Program-made: the position numbers and the translations under genes
Shown here: positions 18,093-27,772 of the stretch, one piece after another
How positions within the stretch are numbered: position 1 is the first letter of the stretch
Layout: the number at the start of each line of letters is the position of its first letter
The notes under the pieces: model-generated
The model's input: the letters and a program-made list of their open reading frames with translations, nothing else
What the model was told of the DNA's origin: nothing
The model's database searches: none
Assembly (NCBI GenBank): GCA_012034655.1
Contig: JAAUOZ010000024.1
Location: 1 to 43,315 of the forward strand
Direction: 5' to 3'
Origin: Leptolyngbyaceae cyanobacterium CSU_1_3
Lineage (GTDB): Bacteria > Cyanobacteriota > Cyanobacteriia > Leptolyngbyales > Leptolyngbyaceae
DNA: 43,315 nt

Positions 18093-18108
18093 GCCGCTCC
18101 TCAAAAAC

Positions 18109-18459
18109 TCACGAAACGGAGATTTCATCGACGCGAATTTCTTGTGTTTCTCCGTCGCGGGGGCAGATGAGAATTGTAGCCCTTTTTGAGAAGGGTTTAA
18201 GTCGGTTGGCGATCGCGACCACATAATTTTTTAGCCGTTGATTAACCGCTTCGTCTGCACAGTTAATCACCAGCGTTAAGGCTCGTGCCGTAATCGCAAA
18301 GTGCCACTCGCAATTGAGCAGCATCGCCTGGGTCACACCATCGCACGATTCATAGAAATATCGGCTCACAGCCTCTCCTAGCTTTCGCCTCAGGGTGGCA
18401 TCTTGTTCTGTCCAACTAGAGGGCGGCAGATCGTCTGGATGCAAGGAAGGTAGGTTCAT
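18109..18459 (-). CDS. Conserved hypothetical protein, 116 aa
   Basis: This is a soluble protein starting MNLPSLHPDDLPPSSW. It has a predicted helix (RRKLGEAVSRYFYES), a beta-like core (WHFAITARALTLVINCADE) and a C-terminal ATILICPRDGETQEIRVDEI. I do not recognise a function. It is the first gene of the apparent operon with the glycosyltransferase and glutathionyl-hydroquinone reductase. The 863 bases upstream carry no gene. Confidence 0.65.
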   Translation of the reverse strand: MNLPSLHPDDLPPSSWTEQDATLRRKLGEAVSRYFYESCDGVTQAMLLNCEWHFAITARALTLVINCADEAVNQRLKNYVVAIANRLKPFSKRATILICPRDGETQEIRVDEISVS

Positions 18460-19323
18460 AAATTATCGGAATAACGACCGATCGTGAAGAGGTGCAGCAA
18501 AAGCAATGCGACGAAGCTACTTCTCTATCATGCGTCTATTAAAGATCGATTACTATCACATCTCACACATCTTTATTAGTTTCTAAGAATTCGCAAATTC
18601 ATTCGTCGTCAAAGTCACAAATTAGGTCTCAGAAAACACGGAAAATGCAACTTTTTGTGAATTGATTTTGTAAGCAAACACTACATTTCTTCAAGTTAAA
18701 TGAATAAAATCACGATCGTCGATTAGCCAATTCACAGACAGCTTGACTCTTAGAAAACAGTCGCCCGAAAATGATCGCACGTTAGAAAACTTGACAAAAT
18801 TTGCCCTCATTTTGCACAAAGACCCAAATCATATCAACCAAAACGCTTTCAGACCTTCAACAATTTACGATCGCAGGGTTGATTCCATCCACAAATTTGA
18901 GCAGCGACAAATGTGACTAAAACATAGACAAGAAGACTATGTTCGCCGCTCCAAAGTGCTGTTAGAAAGTGCTGTTAGATTGCGTCACAAAAAATCATCT
19001 CAAGCAATCAACAATAAAGCTCACAAAATTTAGCCAAACCTTCCAAATTCTATTCAGGACTGACGATCGGCAAGAAGTTTAGGTCTTTTTTGTACCCAAG
19101 TACACCGCAACCACTGCTCCTACCGCACCGAATTAGTGCAACCAAAATTGTAACTCCATCAAGTTGTTGAGTATTATTAAAAGAATCATGATGGGTATTT
19201 TTAGAGGAGTTGGTGAAAATCAATTCGCTGGTTTCATCCCCAAGCTCAAATCTGAGTTCAAAAAAGAGTCCAAAAAGTGGCTGATCGTTTCACCCTGCCG
19301 TTTGGTTGTTGAGGAGTTCATCA
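18460..19323. other. Gene-free AT-rich stretch of about 860 bases
   Basis: No convincing coding frame or RNA gene was seen; short frames on either strand lack motifs. It contains many short A/T runs and a local duplication of AAAGTGCTGTTAG (about 18953-18980). It must carry the divergent promoters of the operon starting at 18459 and the beta-barrel gene at 19324. Confidence 0.5.
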
Positions 19324-19827
19324 ATGAAAAATTTAAGTCATTTACCCTTAAGAATGGGTGCGATCGCCGTGGGTCTGGCGCTTTGTCTGCCTCAGTCGCC
19401 CGCTTCTGCACAGGCAGCATATGGCAGTTACGTTGGGGTCGGGGCTTCCTTTGGCTTGACACGGGCAGAAAACGACGATCGCAAAGTTTCAGGGGTGATT
19501 GCAGGTCGTTACAAATTCTTGAGAGCACCCATTTCGCTACGTGGGCAGGTTCTCATTGGCGATGGTGTGGCGCTCGTGCCAACGGTCTCCTACGATATTC
19601 CGCTCAACTGGCAAGCCGACGTTTACATTGGCGCAGGGGCTTCGATTCCGATCGACAGCAACACCCCCATCGGCAACCAGACCAGCTTTGCGCTGCAACC
19701 AGGCATCGACTACGCCCTGCCCAACAGTGACTTGGTGCTGTTTGGCAATGCCATTATTGCCTTCGATGGCTACAAGCGAGGCGGAGCGGCAACTTCACTC
19801 CAGGGTGGCGTGGGGATTCGTTTTTAG
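19324..19827 (+). CDS. Outer-membrane beta-barrel-like protein
   Basis: The protein has 167 residues from ATG 19324, with GAGGAG seven bases upstream; the TTG at 19306 precedes that site and is rejected. A signal peptide (MGAIAVGLALCLPQSPASAQA) is followed by alternating-hydrophobicity strands such as YVGVGASFGL and GQVLIGDGVALVPTVSY, and the chain ends GGVGIRF with a terminal Phe, as outer membrane barrels often do. It has about eight strands, in the size range of OmpA/OmpW-like barrels. Function unknown. Its 3' end overlaps that of the convergent shc by 33 bases. Confidence 0.78.
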   Translation: MKNLSHLPLRMGAIAVGLALCLPQSPASAQAAYGSYVGVGASFGLTRAENDDRKVSGVIAGRYKFLRAPISLRGQVLIGDGVALVPTVSYDIPLNWQADVYIGAGASIPIDSNTPIGNQTSFALQPGIDYALPNSDLVLFGNAIIAFDGYKRGGAATSLQGGVGIRF

Positions 19828-21784
19828 ACGATAGCGTCCCAATGCGGTCAGGGGAAAGTGCTGCTGATAGAGGTGATATTTGAGATAGAAGTGACCCGGA
19901 AAGCCTGTGCCGGTGAAATCGCTCTCATCCCAAGTACCGTCTGCTTTTTGGGTGGAAACTAAGTAAGCAATGCCGCGATCGATCACCGTCCAATCAAGCT
20001 CGATCGCTTCCCCGGCAGCCAACAGCCCAATCACCGCCCAAGCCGTCTGCGATGCAGTGCTGTTGCCCCGCCCCTTCAGCGACGGTTTTTTATAGCTCTC
20101 GCAGGTTTCTCCCCATCCTCCATCGGCATTTTGCACGCTAATCAGCCAATTTGCTCCCCGTCGAATTGGCGATCGCTCTAACGGCGCAACCCCAGCCAAC
20201 GCAACCAGCGCGCCACTCGTCCCATAGATATAGTTCACTCCCCAACGCCCAAACCAAGAGCCATCTGCTTCCTGTTCTTGGCGCAAATACGAGAGGGCGC
20301 GATCGAGAGAGGAGGGAGGAGGAAAGAGGGAGGCAGGGGGTTGCTTAAGGGTTATATTTGTTTCACCCGATTTTTTAGCCGTAGTCAACCGTCCTAGCAT
20401 TTCTACAACTCGCGCTGTGACATCGGCGGTGTTGGGGTCGATCATGGCTTTCAGGTCGCCATAGGGAATTGCGTTTAGCCAGTTCTGATCGTTGTCTAGG
20501 TCAAAGGCTGCCCAGCCACCTGGTTTGCACTGCATTGTGGCAATCCAGTTGACGGCGCGATCGATAGCCTGCTGCTTCAATGCCCGATCGGGCAACTGCA
20601 CTGCCGCCAAAGCCATGACCACTACCGCCGAATCATCCACATCTGGGTAGAAGCGATTCTCGAATTCAAAGGCCCATGCACCTGGTTGTCCTTGCTGATT
20701 TTTGACCGCCCAGTCGCCATAGTCGAGAATCTGCTTGGCGATCAGCCATTCGCCCCCTTTGACCAATGCCGGATGATCGGGAGCCAGGCCCGAATCGACG
20801 AGCGATCGCATCACCAATGCTGTATCCCACACGGGTGAAATACAAGGCTGAACACGATAGGCATCGTCTGTTTCAATAACAAAGCGATCGACGGCTGCAA
20901 GCCCACGTTGCACAATTGGATCGGAGAGATTATAACCTAAACAACGCAGCGCCAACAGAGAATTTAACATGGCAGGAATGATGCCGCCCCAGTCTCCAGA
21001 GGCTTCCTGGCGTTCGAGAATCCACTTTTCTGCCGCTTGCAGCCCCTGCGATCGCAAGGGAACCAGATTCCAAGCTTCTGCAAGTTTGAAAGCGCTATCT
21101 AATTGGACGAAGATATCCGTCCAATCGTGGTGGCGGGGCAGTTCAAATTTAGCCTGGGTGATACCTTCTGCATACAGTTCGTCGAGGGTAATCGTTGGCT
21201 GAGTCAAAAAAACGGGCTTTTTGTCAAACACTACCAGCAAAGGAACGGTGCTCCCCCGCGCCCAGCTAGACATCTCATAAATATTCACAGGCGAAGCCGA
21301 CGGCAGCAGCATCACCCAAGGGGGAATGGACGGCAGCCCGCGCCAGTCGTAGCAGCCAATCAATGCTAGGTGAAACTTGGTGAAAATGCGCGTTTTGGTT
21401 ACGCCGCCACGGTTCAGAATAAAGTTTCTAGCGCTGACCATCGCCGGGTCGTTCACCGAAGCACCCAGAAGTTTGAGGGCCATGTACGCTTCAACGGTTG
21501 TGCTCAGTTCGCCCCCCATCGCCGTAATACAGTTCCCAACCGCCATGATCGCGCTGCTGCGATCGCAGATAGCTTTCTGCCCGATGCAGCGGCCGAGTCC
21601 GATCGCTGCCCCAAATCTTGTGCAACAGCACGACTTCTGCTGTCATCGTCACATTTGACTCCAGTTCTGCCCACCAGTAGCCGTCTGGGTTTTGGGTTGA
21701 AAGCAGATAGGTTTGGCTAGCAGCGATCGCTGCATCGAGTTGAGAATTTTTGGTTTGAGAAGTCTCTTTGCCCTGAGTTTGCAT
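19795..21784 (-). CDS. shc: Squalene-hopene cyclase (frameshifted as sequenced)
   Basis: The N-terminal frame begins MQTQGKETSQTKNSQ and reaches YLRSQQRDHGGWELYYGD. The second frame continues ELSTTVEAYMALKLLG to the end. Removing one base from the six-base run at 21512-21517 gives GWELYYGDGGELSTTVEAY, the normal family sequence. The catalytic DVDD acid motif and several QW repeats (QEADGSWFGRWG, QNADGGWGE) are present. It cyclises squalene to hopene at the membrane, the first committed hopanoid step. A low-complexity Pro/Ser insert (LFPPPSSL) lies between QW motifs. It is divergent from hpnB, separated by a tnpB remnant. Confidence 0.93.
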
Positions 21785-21858
21785 CGGTAAATCTGTTCAC
21801 TCTCACCCGCTTAGGCTAGCATGTCGGCTGCACAGATTTTTGACATCCTCTACGCCCA

Positions 21859-21901
21859 ACCCTTCGGGTATGGACGAAGATTCCTAAGACTCACGACTTA
21901 G
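21859..21901 (-). other. Hairpins at the 3' end of the tnpB remnant (possible IS right end)
   Basis: ACCC-TTC-GGGT (21859-21869) and CTAAG/CTTAG (21884-21888, 21897-21901) are short inverted repeats around the tnpB stop codon. Subterminal hairpins and the guide (omega) RNA of IS200/IS605 elements map to such right ends. The assignment is tentative. Confidence 0.3.
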
Positions 21902-22362
21902 GTTTCTGCTTCACAGGCACTTGACTAGACATCGCTGCCCCCGCCAGTACGCCTCCACAGACTGCTTGATCGACCGTGTGCCCCACGGCGGAAAGTCCTC
22001 GATTGCGGATTACTTCACCAGAAGCAATGTCTCTCGGTTTGGTTGATCCGCATTCCAGGCAGTGATGAATCCGAACACTCAAATCCTTTTTGACCAATGC
22101 TCCGCAATCAGGGCAAGTTTGACTCGTGCCATTCGGATTCACCTTGCCGAAATGCACTGAGCGCTTCCAGCACACCCAAGGCAAGATCTGATTGAGGAAC
22201 TGTCCAAACCCAGCGTCTAAAGTATGTTTATCCAACATGCCTTTTGCCATGATGCGGAAGTCCAAATCCTCAACAAACACCATGCCCCCTTGGTCACACA
22301 GGAAATGAGCCTGCTTGCAGTGAAAGTCTTTGCAAGAGTCCGAAATTTGCTGATGCACTCTA
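21891..22362 (-). pseudogene. tnpB: Decayed TnpB gene, C-terminal half
   Basis: The readable part has RVHQQISDSCKDFHCKQAH, FVEDLDF (RuvC-II Glu), SQTCPDCGALVKKDL and HHCLECGSTKPRDIASGEV (zinc finger plus RuvC-III Asp). The N-terminal half, with the RuvC-I Asp, is missing, so it cannot act as a nuclease. Upstream the frame runs into the 19-bp minisatellite at 22381, which marks the break. It sits between shc and hpnB. It shares CGSTKPRDIA with the fragment at the window start. Confidence 0.82.
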
Positions 22363-22380
22363 AGAAGCATCGATCGCCCT

Positions 22381-22494
22381 CCTTCTGTGGGCGTTGAATC
22401 CTTCTTTGGGCGTTGAATCCTTCTGTGGGCGTTGAATCCTTCTGTGGGCCTTGAATCCTTCTTTGGGCGTTGAATCCTTCTTTGAACCTTGAAT
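22381..22494. repeat. Minisatellite, six copies of a 19-bp unit
   Basis: Six adjacent units follow CCTTCTKTGGGCGTTGAAT, with one degenerate last copy (CCTTCTTTGAACCTTGAAT). As 19 is not a multiple of 3, an open frame through it cycles a pattern such as RRIQRPKKDS and should not be read as a protein. It replaces the missing front part of the tnpB remnant. Confidence 0.9.
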
Positions 22495-22624
22495 AATAGA
22501 GGGAGGAAATTTGTAGGGGCCATCTCTCCAGGGTTGCCCTAAACGCCGAAAGACAGTCAGCACAGGGACGTTACCCCTACCTAGAAAATCATCCCCATTC
22601 AGCAACGCCCTTCCTTGAATTGAT

Positions 22625-23791
22625 ATGACGATCGCTGTAATCCTTTCCCTCCTCTCGTTGACCATCTGGATCTATCTCCTCTGTTTTCGAGGTCAATTTT
22701 GGCGCACTCATCTACGCCTACCCTCCCTTCCTTCCTCATCCCTTCTTCCTCCATCCTCATCCCTCTGCGTGATCGTTCCGGCTCGCAACGAGGCAGATTT
22801 GTTGCCACTGACGCTGCGATCGCTCCTCACTCAGGATTATCCCGGTTCTGTCACAATTTTTGTGGTGGACGATCACAGCACCGATGGCACAGCAGATATT
22901 GCACGAAAAACGGCGGAGCAATTGGGGCAGGGCGATCGATTGCATCTTCTTTTGGCAGAACCATTGCCCCCCGGTTGGACTGGGAAATTGTGGGCATTAG
23001 AGCAGGGCATTCAGAAGGCAATGACCCTAGAGCCGGACTATTTCTTGCTGACGGATGCAGACATTGAGCACGATCGTACCAATCTACGGCAACTGGTCGA
23101 AAAAGCCGTGGGGGACGATCGAGAATTGGTGTCTCTGATGGTGCGGCTGCGCTGTCAAAGCTTCTGGGAAAAACTGCTGATTCCTGCCTTTGTGTTTTTC
23201 TTTGAAAAACTTTACCCGTTCGCCTGGATCAATCAACCCTCAAAAAATATGGCCGGAGCGGCGGGGGGTTGTAGCCTGATTCGTCGCGAGGCCCTGCTTC
23301 GCATTGGCGGCATCCAAGCCATTCGCCAGGCACTAATCGACGATTGCGCTCTGGCTCAAGCGATTAAGGCAAGCGGCTCCAAACGAATCTGGCTAGGACT
23401 CACCACCTCGGCTCACAGTCTGCGCCCCTACGACTCACTAGCCACTATTTGGAATATGGTAGCCCGAACGGCATTCACACAGCTAAATTATTCGCCGTTA
23501 TTACTTCTAGGAACGCTAATTGGCATGATGGTGATCTATCTAGCTCCACTGGGGTTAGGGTTGGTTGGGCTATTTACAGGGCAATGGTTCCTGGCATTCA
23601 TCAATCTATGTACCTATCTGTTGATGAGTTTGATGTATTTGCCAATCATTCGGTTCTATCAAACTTCGGTTTGGTTTGCGTTTTGTTTACCTGCGATCGG
23701 GCTTCTCTATACCTTGATGACGATGGATTCTGCCCGGCGGCACTGGCAGGGCAAAGGCGGCGCTTGGAAGGGGCGTATCTATCAAACTTAA
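22625..23791 (+). CDS. hpnB: Hopene-associated glycosyltransferase HpnB-like, family 2
   Basis: The protein has 388 residues. An N-terminal membrane helix is followed by a GT-A domain (VIVPARNEADLLP, FVVDDHSTDGT, LLTDADIEHD as the DxD) with GGCSLIRREAL and the acceptor-side DDCALAQ. Several C-terminal membrane helices precede the ending WQGKGGAWKGR, which is typical of HpnB. It is proposed to act in hopanoid-linked lipid sugar transfer, but the exact reaction is not settled for the family. Residues of about 33-47 are a low-complexity Ser/Pro/Leu stretch encoded by CT-rich heptamer-like repeats. It is divergent from shc, supporting the assignment. Confidence 0.88.
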   Translation: MTIAVILSLLSLTIWIYLLCFRGQFWRTHLRLPSLPSSSLLPPSSSLCVIVPARNEADLLPLTLRSLLTQDYPGSVTIFVVDDHSTDGTADIARKTAEQLGQGDRLHLLLAEPLPPGWTGKLWALEQGIQKAMTLEPDYFLLTDADIEHDRTNLRQLVEKAVGDDRELVSLMVRLRCQSFWEKLLIPAFVFFFEKLYPFAWINQPSKNMAGAAGGCSLIRREALLRIGGIQAIRQALIDDCALAQAIKASGSKRIWLGLTTSAHSLRPYDSLATIWNMVARTAFTQLNYSPLLLLGTLIGMMVIYLAPLGLGLVGLFTGQWFLAFINLCTYLLMSLMYLPIIRFYQTSVWFAFCLPAIGLLYTLMTMDSARRHWQGKGGAWKGRIYQT

Positions 23792-23800
23792 AATTGGCCA

Positions 23801-23836
23801 AAAAAATCCGCGATCGTCACCAATCACGGATTTTTT
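23801..23836 (+). terminator. Intrinsic terminator after hpnB
   Basis: AAAAAATCCG and CGGATTTTTT are inverted around a short loop, with the T-run directly after the stem. It lies 10 bases after the hpnB stop codon. Confidence 0.85.
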
Positions 23837-23882
23837 GTGCATCTTCAAGGGTTGTTTGAAGATGATTTGACTGGTTGTTTAA

Positions 23883-24410
23883 CTAACCCACTTTCAGCAA
23901 TTCCACATCAAACAACAAGGTCGAATTGGGAGGAATCGGGCCGATTCCTCGACTGCCGTATCCCAACTCTGGCGGAATGGTCAACTGACGGCGACCTCCC
24001 ACCTTCATGCTGCCTACTCCTTCATCCCAGCCTTTGATCACCTGGCCCACGCCGATTTTAAATTTGAAGGGTTCCCCACGATCGCGAGAACTGTCAAACT
24101 TTGTGCCATTAGCAAGTGTGCCAGTATAGTGGACAGTGACCACTTGCCCAGATTGAGGCGTTTCGCCTGTACCTTCTACCTCGTCCACATATTGCAGACC
24201 CGAATCAGTCTTGATCACGTTTGTCTTCTCCGGTTGAGTTGCGGGGACGGGGGGAGTCTGAGCTACTAAAGTTTCTGGCTGAACTTCGGCGATCGGTTGA
24301 GTCGTGGGCAGCGTTCCTGCGATCGCGCTAGCCCGATTGGTAAACTGTGCCACCAACAACACCAGGCAGCAAGCCACCATCACCCCGAAGCTGATTAAAA
24401 TTTCTCTCAA
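23883..24410 (-). CDS. FKBP-type peptidyl-prolyl isomerase, membrane-anchored or exported
   Basis: The protein has 175 residues. One hydrophobic helix at residues 5-25 (signal or anchor) precedes a Pro/Thr-rich linker, then a complete FKBP domain: [46 protein letters not shown] and [16 protein letters not shown]. It catalyses cis-trans isomerisation of prolyl bonds, probably in the periplasm or thylakoid lumen. It is convergent with hpnB and single; no operon is evident. Confidence 0.93.
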   Translation of the reverse strand: MREILISFGVMVACCLVLLVAQFTNRASAIAGTLPTTQPIAEVQPETLVAQTPPVPATQPEKTNVIKTDSGLQYVDEVEGTGETPQSGQVVTVHYTGTLANGTKFDSSRDRGEPFKFKIGVGQVIKGWDEGVGSMKVGGRRQLTIPPELGYGSRGIGPIPPNSTLLFDVELLKVG

Positions 24411-24552
24411 AACCAGACCTCCTGAAATGTATCCTCTTTATTTTCTCACTGAATTCGACAGGAGTAACCCTACGTCGTCTTGATGCTATTTGGCACTGCT
24501 GAATAGCTAGTGTCTAGATTCTCGACTTTTGAACCAATGCTCACTTAGAAAG

Positions 24553-24713
24553 GTGGATTTATCAATGCTGGAGATCTTCGCTCTCACCCCTAGCCCCTGC
24601 TCCCAAGTTGGGAGCAGGGGAACCGAACTCTTTCTGACTCCCCTCGCCCAGATTTGGGAGAGGCTGGGGTGAGGGCAAGACCGCCTTGCAGTTGACGGAA
24701 TGATTGAATCCAC
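24553..24713. mobile_element. MITE family B, copy 1
   Basis: GTGGATTTATCA at the left and TGATTGAATCCAC at the right are inverted repeats. The interior has CTCCCAAGTTGGGAG and related palindromes. The element matches 33846-34001 nearly throughout. No clear target duplication is visible. It fills most of the 370-bp gap between the FKBP and phasin-like genes. Confidence 0.8.
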
Positions 24714-24781
24714 GTTCTTTGGGTTTGGCGAATCGTCTAAGCGATCGAGTTCAAAACTCATCTTTCTATTCAGCAGCGCCG

Positions 24782-25099
24782 CTATTTCCAGAGCTTGTTT
24801 TCTAGGTCGCGCACTTGCCGCTCTAAGCGATCGAGTCTGCCGCGTAGTTCATCCATCTCAGACTGGCGAGGCACGCCGATATCCTGCATGACGTTTTTCA
24901 TCTGACGCTGCATTTGCGCTTCAAAGTTGCCCTGCTTGAGTTGTTCCATCAGATCATCGACAAACCCCTTCGCCTGGTCGGGGTTGAGTTTGCCGTCTCT
25001 GACCCATTCGTCGCTCACTTCTTTTAGCTTTTCAGCGACCAAAGAAGTCGTCCCAACTCCAATCATGAGTATCTGCGTTAGCCAATTGTTGTTATCCAT
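24782..25099 (-). CDS. Phasin-like coiled-coil protein
   Basis: The protein has 105 residues. A hydrophobic N-terminus (WLTQILMIGVGTTSLVAEKL) is followed by long amphipathic helices and a C-terminal heptad region (MDELRGRLDRLERQVRDLENKL). This matches the short phasin-superfamily proteins of cyanobacteria in layout. The role is unknown; members may coat granules or membranes. No operon partner is clear. Confidence 0.72.
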   Translation of the reverse strand: MDNNNWLTQILMIGVGTTSLVAEKLKEVSDEWVRDGKLNPDQAKGFVDDLMEQLKQGNFEAQMQRQMKNVMQDIGVPRQSEMDELRGRLDRLERQVRDLENKLWK

Positions 25100-25244
25100 G
25101 TTGCCTTCCTATTTCGGTCGCTGAAGCGGGTTCGATCGAGTCAAAAAGCTCGATGACTTTGCTTCTATTTTGTCAAATTAGACTGGTTTCGGAGAGACGG
25201 GTTTACCGATCCCTTCTGACCTAGAATGTGGGGCAGGTTGCGTC

Positions 25245-26567
25245 TTATTCACGCTCGATCGGCAACCTCAACCAGTCGCTCAATTCATAGGCCAGCCAAT
25301 TCATCTCGTGCCAGCTTCCAGAAAATTCAAATCGCTGAGTGCCTGCCCAAAGTTCTAGCCGCCCCGGTGTGAGCGTCAATCGCCAGGCATATCGGCGCTT
25401 GGTCGAGAAGGGGTAAGCAAAACGAAAGTTGAACAATCGTCGGCTAAAAACAATATCTTGCTCAGTTACGACAAACTCAGCCTTTGCTAGCCCCGACAGG
25501 ATGGTGATTAAGGCTGCCAGCAATAGAGGAGACACCATCACCCAGAAAAATAGGATAGGAGAAGAGAAAACCAGGAAAACCAGAACTGGCGAGCAAAAGA
25601 CCAGAACGATCGAGAGAAACACCGCAGAAATTTGGGGCGTAGATTTGATCAGCTTCAGATTTTGAGACAGCAGGACGATCGCCAACTCGTCTGCTGATTT
25701 GGTGAGGGTAATCTTGGTGTGGGATGGTTTGGGGATGGGTTTTTCGATGACAGTCGAAGCGGGTTCTGAATGCCGAGCTTCTAATCGCTCTAGAGCTTGA
25801 TGCACAGAAGCCGGACGCTTGTTGAGGCTCGGTTCGGTCATCCACTTCAGCCAACGGATCAACCCAGGGCTAATGGTGACGATCGGCTCAAACTGAATTC
25901 TGAGATCCTCCTGGGGCAAATCGGCGGGGTGTTGCCCGGTGATCAGATAAATCAGCGTTGCACCCAGGCTGTAAAGATCCGAGGCAGGAGTGGCCCGCCC
26001 GCCAAATTGTTCGGGTGGCATGTAGCCATAGGTTCCGACAACGGTGAGAGTGCCGCCGTCTCTGGCGGCCAGGTTTTGTACGGAGCCAAAATCTACTAAA
26101 TGCACCTGCCCCGGACTGTTGCCCGATCGATTGGTCAGCAGCACATTGCTTGGCTTGATGTCACGATGAATCACAGGCGGCTGGCGATCGTGCAGATAGG
26201 CCAAAATCCCCAACAATTCCTTCGCCAACTGCTCAATTTCTGCTTCAGTAAACGATCGTCCCGATTTGAGGTGCTGTTCTAACGATTGGGCCTCAATGTA
26301 AGTTTGTACCAGGGCAAACCCTTTGCGATCGTCGGCATCAAACTCAAAGAAATCAAGGTACTGAGGAATGGCTGGGTGGTCGAGTGCCCGCAAGGTCGCC
26401 GCTTCTCGCTCAAACAACTTGAGATCGTCCCATTCAAAGTCGTGGCTAAAACTCAACATCTTGATCACCACCTGCTGTTGAGTGTGCAGATCAAGCGCCA
26501 GCCAGGTTTGTCGCCCCGCTTTTTTGCCGAGCGGCTGTTGAATTTCGTAGCGATCGCCCAACTGCAT
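25245..26567 (-). CDS. Serine/threonine protein kinase with C-terminal membrane region
   Basis: The protein has 440 residues. The kinase domain (about 1-265) has VVIKML (VAIK Lys), HRDIKPSNVLL (catalytic loop), VDFGSVQN (DFG) and GTYGYMPPEQF (APE equivalent). The glycine-rich loop is poor (LGKKAGRQTWLA). Two hydrophobic helices around residues 310-355 and a soluble tail follow. Substrates are unknown. It lies 32 bases after the second kinase gene and looks cotranscribed with it, likely as tandem paralogues. Confidence 0.9.
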   Translation of the reverse strand: MQLGDRYEIQQPLGKKAGRQTWLALDLHTQQQVVIKMLSFSHDFEWDDLKLFEREAATLRALDHPAIPQYLDFFEFDADDRKGFALVQTYIEAQSLEQHLKSGRSFTEAEIEQLAKELLGILAYLHDRQPPVIHRDIKPSNVLLTNRSGNSPGQVHLVDFGSVQNLAARDGGTLTVVGTYGYMPPEQFGGRATPASDLYSLGATLIYLITGQHPADLPQEDLRIQFEPIVTISPGLIRWLKWMTEPSLNKRPASVHQALERLEARHSEPASTVIEKPIPKPSHTKITLTKSADELAIVLLSQNLKLIKSTPQISAVFLSIVLVFCSPVLVFLVFSSPILFFWVMVSPLLLAALITILSGLAKAEFVVTEQDIVFSRRLFNFRFAYPFSTKRRYAWRLTLTPGRLELWAGTQRFEFSGSWHEMNWLAYELSDWLRLPIERE

Positions 26568-26599
26568 AGCCTTTCCTCATTGCCTCGTCACCCCCTGGT

Positions 26600-27387
26600 C
26601 TAGCCCGCTTCCAAAGTTTGCAGTGCTTCTTTCGCAGACTTGAGGCGGCGATCGAGATTCGCTTCTGTCATCCAGCTTAACCAATCTGCAAAAGCTGGGC
26701 TGAGATTCACGACTTGCTCGAAGGTGAGGCGAGTTCCCTTGCGAGGTAGATGGGCTGGTGACTTGCCCGTGACGATGGCAATGAGTGTCACTCCTAAACT
26801 GTAGAGGTCAGAAGCCGCCAACACTCGTCCGCCAAACTGTTCGGGGGGGGTATATTCGTGGGTTGTGACATCTGTAAACGCACTGCCTTCAGGGTTGAGC
26901 AGCATTTTGACTGAGCCAAAATTTACCAGATGGGTGCGACGATCGGCTAAAACAATATTGCTCGGCTTGATGTCGCGATGAATGGTTGCCGGAGTTCTAC
27001 CGTGCAGGTAGATCAAGATGTAGAGCAAAGATTTGGCAATTTGTTTGGCTTCTGCCTCTGTAAAGGTGCGCCCCATTTGCATATAGGCTGCGAGAGACTT
27101 ACCAGAAACATAGGTCTGCACCAACGCCAGCGCCTTGCCGATCGGCAATCGATGCTCAAAATAGTCTAAATATTGCGGCACGCAGGGATGGGTCAGCGCC
27201 TTGAGAATTTCGGCTTCTCGGTTAAATAATTTTAGGTCGTCCGATCGGAGGTCTCATCCAGACACAGTAGCTTAATAACCACCTGCTCTTGCGTATTAAG
27301 ATTTCGAGCCAACAGCGTCCAGCGCCCCTTCTGCTGACCTAGTTCTCGCTCTACTTCGTAGTGATCACCCAAAATTTGTCCAGCCAT
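26600..27387 (-). CDS. Ser/Thr kinase-like protein lacking the DFG aspartate (frameshifted as sequenced)
   Basis: From ATG 27387 (MAGQILGDHYEVERELG) the frame keeps QVVIKLLCLDETSDR and then needs one base near 27241 to join DDLKLFNREAEILKAL. HRDIKPSNIVL is intact, but the metal-binding DFG reads VNFGSV, the Asp codon GAT being AAT. TPPEQFGGR replaces the APE segment. About 262 residues, no membrane helix, so it is shorter than its neighbour. The Asn suggests a weak or inactive kinase that may regulate the adjacent active one (inference). The substitution is independent of the frameshift. Confidence 0.82.
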
Positions 27388-27772
27388 AACCGCCAAGTTT
27401 TACAGTACCGATAACTTTTGTCGATCGTCGATCCCCAACTGGTATCTTCAAAAGACTTTGAACCTTAGATTTTGATCAGGTTGTACTGAATAGGCTCATT
27501 TCTCATCCCTCTCCCCAGACTTTTCTTGGCGCAAACAGCCGCATCCTTGGCATAGCCTGCCAGCTATCGCAGCTTGGCAAACTGAATCTTTTATATTGCG
27601 TTATGTTTCCCCGATCGAGCCATGCCCTACCGATGCTTGTTTGCCCCCTTTTTTCAACAACCCGATTGCCCCCCACTCTTTAACAGACAGCAGCAATATC
27701 CGTCTCGTTCTGTTTGATATGATTGAGTCCCCTGCTTAGGCGTTAATCAACCCTCACACCGCTTAATGTTCT
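27388..27772. other. Gene-free stretch of about 385 bases
   Basis: Divergent spacer between the kinase pair (minus) and the 161-aa gene (plus). It must hold both promoters, but I see no clear -10/-35 pair, terminator or repeat. Confidence 0.4.

Noticed and set aside
18460..19323. Possible non-coding RNA in the long gap
   Set aside because: No stable long-range stem, terminator or known RNA motif could be seen by eye.
22381..22494. CRISPR array
   Set aside because: Units of 19 bp are directly adjacent with no spacers; there are no cas genes.
22360..22665. Open frames with repeated RRIQRPKKDS-like residues
   Set aside because: They are produced by the 19-bp minisatellite read in changing frames, with no start-site or family support.
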